64,000 bases of DNA, taken from Maribacter ulvicola (GTDB lineage Bacteria; Bacteroidota; Bacteroidia; Flavobacteriales; Flavobacteriaceae). The stretch covers positions 62,001 through 126,000 of the forward strand of contig NZ_FTMA01000008.1 in assembly GCF_900155985.1 (NCBI RefSeq), given 5' to 3'. The translations under genes were made by a program, and so were the position numbers. Positions 41,000 through 49,527 of the stretch are shown one piece after another (the first letter of the stretch is position 1; the number at the start of each line of letters is the position of its first letter). The notes under the pieces are model-generated. The model was not told where the DNA came from. It did not search any database and was given only the letters and a program-made list of their open reading frames with translations.

Positions 41000-43396
41000 T
41001 TATGATAATTTTCTGCCGATAAGGTTGGTCATTACCGTAGTAAAAATAACAATGCTTATAGAGCTCAGTGGCATTAGAATAGCAGCTATTACCGGCTCTA
41101 ATTGTCCTGTAATTGCAAAATACAGTCCCACGCAATTATAAAGTAATGATAGAATAAAACTCATTTTAATAATACGGATTGCTTTTTTAGATGCCAGTAT
41201 GTAACCGTAGAGCTGCTGAAATTTAGAAGCATCTAATATGGCATCGCAGGCAGGGGAGAAGACATTAATGTTTTCAGATATGGCAATGCCTACATTACTT
41301 TGAGCAAGAGCTCCGGCGTCATTTAAACCATCACCCACCATAAGTACTTTTTTTCCTTGATCCTGTAAAGATTTTATGAACTCTAGTTTGGTTTCTGGTT
41401 TTTGATTAAAGTACAAGGGAGTCATTTTTGGCAGCAGTGCTTCCAATCGTTCTTTTTCTCCTTCATTATCACCGGATAGTATGGCCAGATTAATTGATTC
41501 TGACATACTTTTGAATACAGAGGAAAGCCCGTCACGATATTGATTTTGAAAAACATACCTTCCTTTATACGCATTATTAGCGCTGATGTAAATAGATGTA
41601 TCCAATAGATTTTCTGAACTACTTTTACCTACAAAGTTAGCAGAGCCAATTTTCATGTTTATGTCGTCTTTTGAGCTTTCTAACCCTTTTCCAATATGTT
41701 CTTCGTATTCATCTAAAGTAATGATATTCTGTTCCTTAAGCAGGTCATATAAAGATCTACTTAAAGGATGGTTAGAAGCTCTTATGGTATTCTTTAAAAT
41801 AGATTCTTCTTCTGGTGATAAGGGCATACCTTCATAGTGTGCGGTGCTTTTTTGAGAAGTAGTAATTGTGCCTGTTTTATCAAAGATGGCGGTATCTATT
41901 TTTGCCAACCGCTCAATGGTCTGGGTGTCTTTGATATAGAATTTCTTCTTGCCAAAAATGCGCAACATGTTTCCCAAGGTAAATGGAGAGGCCAAAGCTA
42001 TGGCACACGGACAAGCAATAATTAACACAGCGGTAAAAACGTTCATGGCTTTAGATGGGTCATAGTATAGCCAAAAAGCAGTTGAAATAAAAGCAATGGA
42101 AAGCACTGTGATAGTAAAGCGTTTTCCAATACTATCTGTTAGGTTTTGAAATGACGTTACCTTATCTGTTTTAAAAACGGCATTGCCCCATAACTGGGTC
42201 AGGTAACTTTGAGAAACAGATTTTAAGGCAATTACCTCTATAACACCGTTCAGTTGTTTTCCACCGGCAAAAACCTGCTGTCCAATCTCTTTTGCTACAG
42301 GTTCAGATTCTCCAGAAACAAAACTATAATCTACTTGTGCGTTTCCGTATACCAAAGTACCATCAACGGGAATCATCTCTTCATTTCTGATTAAAATACG
42401 GTCTCCCTTTTCAATTTCCTGTACCGGTACGGTTTCTTCTTTTCCGCTAGTGGTCAATCTAGTTATGGCAATAGGGAAGTACGACTTGTAGTCACGTTCA
42501 AAAGATAAAAAACTGTAGGTTCTTTGTTGAAAGAACTTGCCCAGTAATAGAAAAAATACGAGTCCGGTGAGGGAATCAAAAAATCCGCTCCCCAAATTAA
42601 AAGCAATATCATAAGTACTTCTTAGAAATAAAACCAAAATACCAAGAGCAATGGGTACATCAATATTTAAAAGTTTTGCCCGTAAACCTTTATATGCAGA
42701 CACAAAATAACTCCACCCTGCATAGAACACAACAGGTAGGGAGAAAACGAACATCATCCATCTAAATAGTTCTTGATATTTGTTCAGCCAATATTCTCCG
42801 CCAGAGTCAGCACTAGTACCCAGGTCAAAATATTCGGGAAAAGAAAGAAACATTACATTACCAAAGGCAAAACCGGCAACGCCAAGTTTATAGATCAGAC
42901 TTCGGTCAGATGCTTTCTTTTTTCCTTCAAAATCTTCTAGTGAGATGTAAGGTTCATACCCAATTTTTGCCAAAAGCAACACTAGGCTTTTTAGGCTAAA
43001 ATCTTCATTTTTATAAGTAACCCTAATCGTTTTCTTTGGAAAATCTACTTGAGAGTTTGTTACATGCTTGTTCAGTTTGTTTAAATTCTCTAAAATCCAG
43101 ATACAGGAACTACAGTGAATAGTGGGTATGTATAGGTTTATAATTTGAATATGACCATCATTAAATTCTGTTAGTTTAGCTATGATTTCTTCATTGTCCA
43201 GAAAATCATATTTTCCTTCAATAGCCTTAGGTGTAGAGCCTGCGGCTTCTTGTAATTCATAATAATGGGACAGGTCGTTGGTAGAGAATATTTCATAAAC
43301 GGTTTTGCAACCGGTACAACAAAACGATTTTTCATCATATGTTATATGATGTCTGTCACAAGGGTCTCCGCAATGAAAACATGTATCTACCTGCAT
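41000..43396 (-). CDS. ccoI: CcoI/FixI, copper-transporting P1B-type ATPase
   Basis: 798 residues. A Cys-rich N-terminal metal domain (CFHCGDPC, then CCTGC), an HMA domain with HCSSCIWILENL, membrane helices, the transport motif IIACPCAIALASPF, the phosphorylation site FDKTGTITT and the hinge MVGDGLNDAGALA. CcoI exports copper for assembly of cbb3 oxidase. Divergent from the fnr-like gene, with the operator at 43448 between them. Confidence 0.93.
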   Translation of the reverse strand: MQVDTCFHCGDPCDRHHITYDEKSFCCTGCKTVYEIFSTNDLSHYYELQEAAGSTPKAIEGKYDFLDNEEIIAKLTEFNDGHIQIINLYIPTIHCSSCIWILENLNKLNKHVTNSQVDFPKKTIRVTYKNEDFSLKSLVLLLAKIGYEPYISLEDFEGKKKASDRSLIYKLGVAGFAFGNVMFLSFPEYFDLGTSADSGGEYWLNKYQELFRWMMFVFSLPVVFYAGWSYFVSAYKGLRAKLLNIDVPIALGILVLFLRSTYDIAFNLGSGFFDSLTGLVFFLLLGKFFQQRTYSFLSFERDYKSYFPIAITRLTTSGKEETVPVQEIEKGDRILIRNEEMIPVDGTLVYGNAQVDYSFVSGESEPVAKEIGQQVFAGGKQLNGVIEVIALKSVSQSYLTQLWGNAVFKTDKVTSFQNLTDSIGKRFTITVLSIAFISTAFWLYYDPSKAMNVFTAVLIIACPCAIALASPFTLGNMLRIFGKKKFYIKDTQTIERLAKIDTAIFDKTGTITTSQKSTAHYEGMPLSPEEESILKNTIRASNHPLSRSLYDLLKEQNIITLDEYEEHIGKGLESSKDDINMKIGSANFVGKSSSENLLDTSIYISANNAYKGRYVFQNQYRDGLSSVFKSMSESINLAILSGDNEGEKERLEALLPKMTPLYFNQKPETKLEFIKSLQDQGKKVLMVGDGLNDAGALAQSNVGIAISENINVFSPACDAILDASKFQQLYGYILASKKAIRIIKMSFILSLLYNCVGLYFAITGQLEPVIAAILMPLSSISIVIFTTVMTNLIGRKLS

Positions 43397-43447
43397 AATA
43401 TTTAACTAAAAGTTATGGCAAAGGTGAAAATCAAACACTTTCTAAAA

Positions 43448-43463
43448 CATGATAATTGTCAGT
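43448..43463. promoter_or_regulatory. FNR-like operator between ccoI and the fnr-type gene
   Basis: CATGATAATTGTCAGT holds TGAT-AATT-GTCA. On the plus strand TAATTTTG lies at 43485-43492 (21 nt), for the regulator gene. On the minus strand CACCTTTG, one base off TAnnTTTG, lies at 43426-43419 (21 nt), for ccoI. This suggests autoregulation of the regulator. Confidence 0.78.
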
Positions 43464-43514
43464 TTTTAACAAACTAGGCTTGTTTAATTTTGCAATATAT
43501 TTAAAAATATTGCC

Positions 43515-44204
43515 ATGGAAAATAGATGTGAGAATTGTATAATTAGACAGTTTAATTCACTCCGTGCATTAAATAAAGATGAATTAAAAAAGGTGTCGGA
43601 CTCTAAAATATCCAAGAAGATAAAAAAGGGAGATACTTTATTTATAGAGGGACAAAAGTTAGATGGTGTTTTTTGTGTTAGAGATGGTGTTTCCAAGTTG
43701 TCTAAATTGAGTAGTAATGGTAAAGAGCAAATTGTAAAATTGACCAATAAAGGGGAGATAATGGGGCAACGTTCTGTCATCGCTGAAGATTTTACCAATT
43801 TAAGTGCAACTGCCATTAATGATATGGAAGTGTGCTTTATACCAAAGGAAGTAATATCAAACACGCTGAATACAAATCCGTATTTTTCTTTAGAAGTGTT
43901 ACGTCATATGGCCCATGATTTAAAAGAGGCAGATGATGTTATTGTAAACATGTCTCAGAAAACAGTGAAGCAACGTTTGGCAGAAGCTTTTATTTATTTA
44001 AGGAAAAATTACGGAGAAGATGAGGACGGATTTTTGTCATTAACCCTTAGTAGGGATGATTATGCAAACATTGTTGGTGCTGCTACAGAGTCGTTAATTC
44101 GTATGATTTCTGAATTTAAGAAAAAAGGATTTATAAAAACAGAAGGCAAAAAGATAGGAGTTTTAAAAGAGGATACCTTACAAGAACTTGCTGACGGTTT
44201 TTAA
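43515..44204 (+). CDS. Crp/Fnr-family regulator, FNR-like (proposed TGAC-site regulator)
   Basis: 229 residues. It begins MENRCENCIIR, giving Cys5 and Cys8; with Cys54 and Cys107 there are four Cys that could hold an oxygen- or NO-sensitive Fe-S cluster, although the spacing is not identical to E. coli FNR. Sensor barrel about 20-125, winged helix about 148-225. The recognition helix reads AATESLIRMI: Glu192 and Arg196 match Crp Glu181/Arg185 and FNR Glu209/Arg213, while the Crp Arg180 position is Thr191. That predicts an operator reading the inner GA of TGA without a need for the outer G, as in TGAC-N4-GTCA. It probably activates nos, cco, itself and the stress gene at 44284. Confidence 0.88.
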   Translation: MENRCENCIIRQFNSLRALNKDELKKVSDSKISKKIKKGDTLFIEGQKLDGVFCVRDGVSKLSKLSSNGKEQIVKLTNKGEIMGQRSVIAEDFTNLSATAINDMEVCFIPKEVISNTLNTNPYFSLEVLRHMAHDLKEADDVIVNMSQKTVKQRLAEAFIYLRKNYGEDEDGFLSLTLSRDDYANIVGAATESLIRMISEFKKKGFIKTEGKKIGVLKEDTLQELADGF

Positions 44205-44216
44205 ATAATTATTGAA

Positions 44217-44232
44217 ATTGATAAATGTCATA
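44217..44232 (+). promoter_or_regulatory. FNR-like operator and promoter of the second universal stress gene
   Basis: ATTGATAAATGTCATA holds TGAT-AAAT-GTCA. The -7 element TAATTTTA lies at 44254-44261, 21 nt away; predicted start near 44266. The operator was found by looking for the fixed spacing and then reading the palindrome. Confidence 0.75.
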
Positions 44233-44283
44233 GTTTCCATTCTTTGGGCGTGCTAATTTTAGCATCAAATGAAGAGTTCATTT

Positions 44284-45144
44284 ATGAAAAATATACTAAT
44301 ACCGACCGATTTTTCATCTGCTGCGTGGAATGCTACACAGTATGCCTTGCAATTGTTTGCAGAATCTGAATGTATATTTCACTTTTTAAATGCCTATACG
44401 CCAGAAATGCACAGTAACCGCTTAATGGCAGGCAAAGTATTAGATACGGTCAAAGGTTGTTCCGCTCAATCTGCTTCAGAAAAAGGATTGCGGAAAACGC
44501 TAGGCCAAATAAAAAAAGAGTATAACAATCCGCTTCATACGTATACTGCTATTTCTACATTTTCAATGCTGGTAGATGAAGTAAAAGAAGTGGTAGAAGA
44601 GCATCGTATAGATTATATAATTATGAGTACTAGCGGTGGTGCTGATGATGAAACTATATTTTTAGGAAGAAACACGGTAAGAATACTAAATCATGGATAC
44701 CAATGTCCTATAATGGTAATTCCGCCAAGGGTTCGTTTTGAAAATTTGCAAGCCATTTCGTTAATATCAGAATATAATCATTTATTTAAGGGAGACGAAT
44801 TAAACCCTATGATAGATTTGGCTAGGTATTTTAATAGCGGAATACAAATTGCCAGTATGCACAAGCCAGCTGCTCAAGTAACGGAACTACAGCAGTTAAA
44901 TCATGAGTTTATTACTGAGAGATTAAGAGGGATCTATCATAATTTCTACAAATTAGATTCTGAAAATTCTTTAAAAAGCTATGTTGATCAGACTAATTGC
45001 CAATTACTTGTTCTATCTAATAATGCAAATAGTTATTTGAGGAATTTATGCCATGATTATATAGTGGGTAGATCAACATTTTGCTGTCATGTGCCTATAT
45101 TATCATTACAACATATTGAAAATAACATTAGCATCAATTGTTAA
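44284..45144 (+). CDS. Universal stress protein, tandem UspA domains (copy 2)
   Basis: 286 residues from MKNILIPTDFSSAAWNATQYAL. The N-terminal domain has MSTSGGADDETIFLGRNTVRIL before CPIMVIP, a variant of the UspA nucleotide site; the C-terminal domain is diverged but keeps the pattern VGRSTFCCHVPILSL. An ATG at 44269 would add five residues, but a GAAGAG ribosome-binding-like run stands 7 nt before 44284. Under the FNR-like operator, so likely made at low oxygen. Confidence 0.82.
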   Translation: MKNILIPTDFSSAAWNATQYALQLFAESECIFHFLNAYTPEMHSNRLMAGKVLDTVKGCSAQSASEKGLRKTLGQIKKEYNNPLHTYTAISTFSMLVDEVKEVVEEHRIDYIIMSTSGGADDETIFLGRNTVRILNHGYQCPIMVIPPRVRFENLQAISLISEYNHLFKGDELNPMIDLARYFNSGIQIASMHKPAAQVTELQQLNHEFITERLRGIYHNFYKLDSENSLKSYVDQTNCQLLVLSNNANSYLRNLCHDYIVGRSTFCCHVPILSLQHIENNISINC

Positions 45145-45275
45145 CGTTTTTCTTTTTAGCGTAGTTTAGAACGTATAAATCACATTTTTTTTGAAGATTA
45201 CTTTTGAATAAGGGTAATATGATCTATTAATTCTAAATATCTTTAGCCTCAGATAAACCTTAATTAGTACATAAA

Positions 45276-45953
45276 GTGAGCGCGGTAAACGAAAAAAAAG
45301 TAGCAGCATTAGAAGCGGTAAAGTATGTGGAATCAGGAATGACAGTAGGACTAGGCACAGGTTCTACAGCATTTTTTATGATAGAAGCAATAGGTGAAAT
45401 GGTGCAAAACGGATTACAGATCAAAGCCGTTGCAACCTCTGATGAAACAGAAAAATTAGCAACTAAGCTGGGGATAAAAATAATCTCTTTGGCAGAAGCA
45501 AAGAGATTGGATGTTACCATAGATGGTGCAGATGAAGTTGATGAAGATTTTCAATTGATCAAAGGCGGAGGCGGAGCATTATTGCGTGAAAAAATCGTTG
45601 CCCATAATTCTGATTTGAATATTATAATTGCAGATTCCTCTAAAAGTGTTTCTAAACTGGGTAAATTCAAGTTGCCTATAGAAACCATACCGTTTGCTAC
45701 ACAGTTGATTGTTAAAGAATTAGATAGTTTAGGGCTGAGTCCCGTACAACGTATGAACGGTGATGCCAACTACAAGACAGATGAGAATAACGATATTGTA
45801 GATATTGATATATGGGATACTCATATAAAATTGACCGATTTAGAGCAGCAATTAAAAACTATACCCGGTATAGTGGAAACCGGATTATTTTTGACTACAA
45901 CCAATGTAGTAATTATTGGTAAAGGCGAGGAGACTATTGTGAGGAAGAAGTGA
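45276..45953 (+). CDS. rpiA: Ribose-5-phosphate isomerase A
   Basis: 225 residues starting at GTG. The family blocks GLGTGSTAFF, ATSDETEKLA, DGADEVDEDF and KGGGGALLREK are intact, the last with the catalytic Lys region. It interconverts ribose 5-phosphate and ribulose 5-phosphate in the cytoplasm. Together with the transketolase and transaldolase genes that follow it makes a non-oxidative pentose phosphate group. Confidence 0.93.
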   Translation: MSAVNEKKVAALEAVKYVESGMTVGLGTGSTAFFMIEAIGEMVQNGLQIKAVATSDETEKLATKLGIKIISLAEAKRLDVTIDGADEVDEDFQLIKGGGGALLREKIVAHNSDLNIIIADSSKSVSKLGKFKLPIETIPFATQLIVKELDSLGLSPVQRMNGDANYKTDENNDIVDIDIWDTHIKLTDLEQQLKTIPGIVETGLFLTTTNVVIIGKGEETIVRKK

Positions 45954-46427
45954 GGTTTAGGTATTAAATTACAAAAAGATTAAGGAAGGATATTTTATTG
46001 TTTTATTAGAAAATTCTGATACGGTAGCTGTATTTGGTATAGTTTCTCTATAATTTTGGGTACAGAAATAAAGGAAAGTGTTATATATAGCATCTAATAA
46101 TTTATAGTAGATAATTATGAGGTGTATTTCAAATTTAATACAGCTGAGGTATAGGTGGTTTTAAGAAAACCAGAGAAAATTATATAACTAATTTATTTAC
46201 ATGATGTTATAGGTGTTACCTGCGTGTTTCTTTAGCATGTATTTTTCGAAAACCCTTTCGGGAAGGCTGTTATGGTATTCTATAAGTGATCAAGGGTTTA
46301 TCTCTTGAATACTATAGAATTATGTTCGTCGAAATATTTTAATTAAAGCCCTATATAAAGTATCTTTGGGGGAGATTTTAGTAGATATTAAAATAAACAC
46401 GAACCTGAAAAATAATCTAATAATATA
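45954..46427. other. Intergenic leader before transketolase, with a hairpin and promoter
   Basis: No coding frame. A long imperfect inverted repeat lies at 46277-46320 (ATTCTATA and ATAGAAT arms, extended by TCAAG and CTTGA). The -7 element TATCTTTG at 46361-46368 gives a start near 46373 and a leader of about 55 nt before the transketolase ATG. The rest shows nothing recognisable. Confidence 0.55.
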
Positions 46428-48458
46428 ATGAACAAGGAACTAGATCAATTAGCAGCCGATAATATAAGGGCATTAGCTGTAGCGATGGTAGAAAAGGCAA
46501 ATTCTGGACACCCAGGTGGGCCAATGGGAGGCGCAGACTACATGCACATTTTATATTCTGAATTTTTCAACTACGATCCTTCTGATATGAAGTGGCCGTT
46601 TCGTGATCGTTTTTTCATGGATGCAGGGCACTTATCCACTTTAATGTATGCTCAGTATTACCTATTGGGAAACTATGCAAAAGATGATGTAGCTAATTTT
46701 AGACAATGGGGATCGGTAACTCCGGGTCACCCAGAGGTTGATGTAGCAAGAGGAATTGAAAATACATCTGGTCCATTGGGTCAAGGTCATACTATGGGTG
46801 TTGGTGCTGCAGTAGCGGCAAACTTCTTGAAAGCACGTTTTGGAGATTGGATGAACCATAAAATCTATGGTTTTATTTCTGATGGCGGTGTACAAGAAGA
46901 AATCTCTCAAGGTGCGGGTAGAATTGCAGGTCACTTAGGCTTAAGCAACTTTATTATGTTCTATGATTCTAACGATGTTCAATTATCATCTAAAACAGAT
47001 GAGGTAACTTCAGAAGATACTGCTAAGAAATATGAAGCATGGGGATGGAACGTGGTTACAATTGATGGTCATGATCACGATCAAATTAGAAAGGCCTTAA
47101 CAGATGCCAACGCAGAAACAGAAAAGCCAACATTGATTATCGGTCAAACGATAATGGGGAAAGGTTGCGTAACTGCAGACGGTACTTCGTACGAAGGATA
47201 TACGGAACTACACGGAAAGCCAATTGGCGATACAGGTGCGGATTATGAGAAGACCTTGGCGAATTTAGGTGCTGATATTGAGAATCCTTTTGATATTTAT
47301 TCAAAAGTAGAAGAGTACTACGAAGGTATTATCAATAAAAAGAAAGACGATGCACAGGCAAAGAAAAGAGAGATCGATGCATGGCGTTCAGAAAATGCTG
47401 AGCTTTCTGCAAAACTAGATGGTTTCTTAGAAGGTAAATTACCAGAATTGGATTTCAGTTCTGTAGCTCAGAAAGATGGTCAGGCAACACGTGCCGCTTC
47501 ATCTAACGTTTTGGCGTATTTGGCACAGAATGTAGAGAATATGATCGTATCATCTGCAGATTTATCCAATAGTGATAAAACAGATGGTTTCTTAAAGAAG
47601 ACTAGCGTTTTACAAAAAGGTGATTTCTCAGGGGCATTCTTACAAGCAGGTGTAGCAGAGTTGACCATGGCAACTATGGCAAATGGTATAGCCCTTCACG
47701 GCGGAGTAATGGCGGTAGTGGCAACATTCTTTGTATTTTCAGATTATATGAAGCCAGCTATTCGTTTAAGCTGTATTCAAGAATTACCGGTGAAGTTTGT
47801 TTGGACACATGATGCTTTTAGAGTAGGGGAAGATGGACCAACACACCAGCCAATAGAGCAAGAAGCTCAAATACGTTTGTTAGAGAAATTAAAGAACCAC
47901 AGCCACGAGCAAAGTTTCGTAGCATTGCGTCCTGCAGATTCTCAAGAAACAAATGTTGCTTGGAAAATGGCAATGGAAAACCAAAAAACGCCTACGGGAC
48001 TTATTTTATCTCGTCAAGGGATAAAAGATCTTCCTGCTAAGAGCGGTAACCGTTATGAAGAAGCATTGGGAGCGGAAAAAGGAGGTTACTTGGTACAAGA
48101 AGTAGCTGATCCAGACGTAATCTTGATCGCTAACGGTTCTGAAGTAGCAACATTGGTAGCTGCAACAAAATTATTGGAAGAGAAAGAAGGGTTGAAAGTG
48201 AACATCGCTTCAATACCATCTGAAGGTATATTTAGGCAACAGTCAGAAGCATACCAAGAAGCAGTGATTCCGCCAAACAAGCCAGTATTCGGTCTTACGG
48301 CAGGTTTACCTGTAAACTTGGAAGGTTTAGCAGGACCAAACGGGAAAGTATTCGGTTTAGAGCATTTCGGTTACTCTGCACCGGCAACTGTACTTGATGA
48401 AAAATTTGGATTCACCGGTGATCAAGTATACCAACAAGTAGTAGATTTTTTAAAGTAA
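46428..48458 (+). CDS. tkt: Transketolase
   Basis: 676 residues, the normal full length. Visible are the thiamine diphosphate region GHPGGPMGGADYM, GPLGQGHTMGVGAA, the GDG-like variant FISDGGVQEEISQGAGRIAGHL, and the pyrimidine domain with FVWTHDAFRVGEDGPTHQPIEQ. It transfers two-carbon units in the pentose phosphate pathway in the cytoplasm. Followed after 56 nt by transaldolase. Confidence 0.95.
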   Translation: MNKELDQLAADNIRALAVAMVEKANSGHPGGPMGGADYMHILYSEFFNYDPSDMKWPFRDRFFMDAGHLSTLMYAQYYLLGNYAKDDVANFRQWGSVTPGHPEVDVARGIENTSGPLGQGHTMGVGAAVAANFLKARFGDWMNHKIYGFISDGGVQEEISQGAGRIAGHLGLSNFIMFYDSNDVQLSSKTDEVTSEDTAKKYEAWGWNVVTIDGHDHDQIRKALTDANAETEKPTLIIGQTIMGKGCVTADGTSYEGYTELHGKPIGDTGADYEKTLANLGADIENPFDIYSKVEEYYEGIINKKKDDAQAKKREIDAWRSENAELSAKLDGFLEGKLPELDFSSVAQKDGQATRAASSNVLAYLAQNVENMIVSSADLSNSDKTDGFLKKTSVLQKGDFSGAFLQAGVAELTMATMANGIALHGGVMAVVATFFVFSDYMKPAIRLSCIQELPVKFVWTHDAFRVGEDGPTHQPIEQEAQIRLLEKLKNHSHEQSFVALRPADSQETNVAWKMAMENQKTPTGLILSRQGIKDLPAKSGNRYEEALGAEKGGYLVQEVADPDVILIANGSEVATLVAATKLLEEKEGLKVNIASIPSEGIFRQQSEAYQEAVIPPNKPVFGLTAGLPVNLEGLAGPNGKVFGLEHFGYSAPATVLDEKFGFTGDQVYQQVVDFLK

Positions 48459-48514
48459 ACGATCTTTAGGGCGTGCCCAAAAGACATTGATAATAAATTT
48501 AAAATTAGATAAAG

Positions 48515-49168
48515 ATGAAATTTTTTATAGATACAGCAAATTTAGACGAGATTAAAGAAGCTCAGGATATGGGTATTTTAGATGGTGTTACAACAAACCC
48601 ATCTTTAATGGCAAAAGAAGGAATTACTGGTGCAGAAAACATTTTGGCGCATTACAAGAAAATATGTGACTTGGTTGATGGTGATGTTAGTGCCGAGGTA
48701 ATTTCTACAGATTATGAAGGTATGATCGAAGAAGGTGAGAAGTTGGTTAAAATTAGCCCACAGATCGTAATTAAGGTACCTATGATCAAAGAAGGTGTAA
48801 AAGCGATCAAGTATTTTTCTGATAAAGGATACAGAACAAACTGTACATTGGTATTCTCTTCTGGTCAGGCATTATTGGCAGCTAAGGCAGGTGCAACATA
48901 CGTATCGCCTTTCATTGGTCGTTTAGATGATATCTCAACTGACGGTTTAGGATTAATTGCAGATATTCGTATGATCTATGATAATTACGGTTACCAAACT
49001 GAAATACTAGCAGCTTCTGTACGTCACGTAATGCATATTATTGACTGTGCTAAAATTGGTGCTGATGTTATGACAGGTGGTTTAAGTTCAATTACCGGAT
49101 TATTGAAACACCCGTTAACTGATAGCGGTTTAGAGAAGTTCTTAGCGGATTATAAAAAAGGAAATTAA
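48515..49168 (+). CDS. tal: Transaldolase, short TalC/MipB type
   Basis: 217 residues, the size of TalC/fructose-6-phosphate aldolase-like transaldolases. [14 protein letters not shown] and [14 protein letters not shown] start the barrel, the Schiff-base Lys lies in [11 protein letters not shown], and [28 protein letters not shown] follows. Completes the pentose phosphate trio, same operon as tkt. Confidence 0.93.
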   Translation: MKFFIDTANLDEIKEAQDMGILDGVTTNPSLMAKEGITGAENILAHYKKICDLVDGDVSAEVISTDYEGMIEEGEKLVKISPQIVIKVPMIKEGVKAIKYFSDKGYRTNCTLVFSSGQALLAAKAGATYVSPFIGRLDDISTDGLGLIADIRMIYDNYGYQTEILAASVRHVMHIIDCAKIGADVMTGGLSSITGLLKHPLTDSGLEKFLADYKKGN

Positions 49169-49195
49169 GTCGTAAGATTTAAATTATTGACGCAG

Positions 49196-49223
49196 AAAAC
49201 CATCACTGAAAAGTGATGGTTTT
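49196..49223 (+). terminator. Terminator after transaldolase
   Basis: Perfect 12-bp stem (AAAACCATCACT / AGTGATGGTTTT) with a GAAA loop and a long T run. Confidence 0.92.
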
Positions 49224-49471
49224 TTTGTTTTATATATGTAGGTGTTTAAGACAGCTATACTTACTAATACAGGTATTACCTAACATAAGCCTTACCTAAC
49301 ATAATTTTTGATGAAGGCAATTCTATTGGTTTTAAACTAAAAAGTTAATGTAATGTCTTAATGTATAAATCAATGATCATATTAAAACTTAAAATATTTT
49401 ATAAATGCCACTAATGAAAATTAATCATTAAAAAATTATGTAATAACTTGTAACAAAGAAAGATAATATGA

Positions 49472-49502
49472 TTTGTTTGTTTTCTAATAAATAGTACTTT
49501 TA
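49472..49502 (+). promoter_or_regulatory. Housekeeping-type promoter of the sensor kinase
   Basis: TTTG at 49472-49475, 19-nt spacer, TACTTTTA at 49495-49502: a Bacteroidota -33/-7 promoter. Predicted start near 49507, GTG start codon at 49528. Confidence 0.65.
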
Positions 49503-49527
49503 GAGAAGGCTTTGAAAAATTAAAATT

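Larger units (their letters stand above)
49169..49527. other. Intergenic stretch with terminator, direct repeat and promoter
   Basis: Contains the transaldolase terminator at 49196-49223, an exact 13-bp direct repeat TTACCTAACATAA at 49276-49288 and 49292-49304, and the promoter of the sensor kinase at 49472-49502. No gene is seen. Confidence 0.6.

Noticed and set aside
46250..46265. Short CCC-TTTC-GGG hairpin before transketolase
   Set aside because: Only three base pairs, too short to mean anything.
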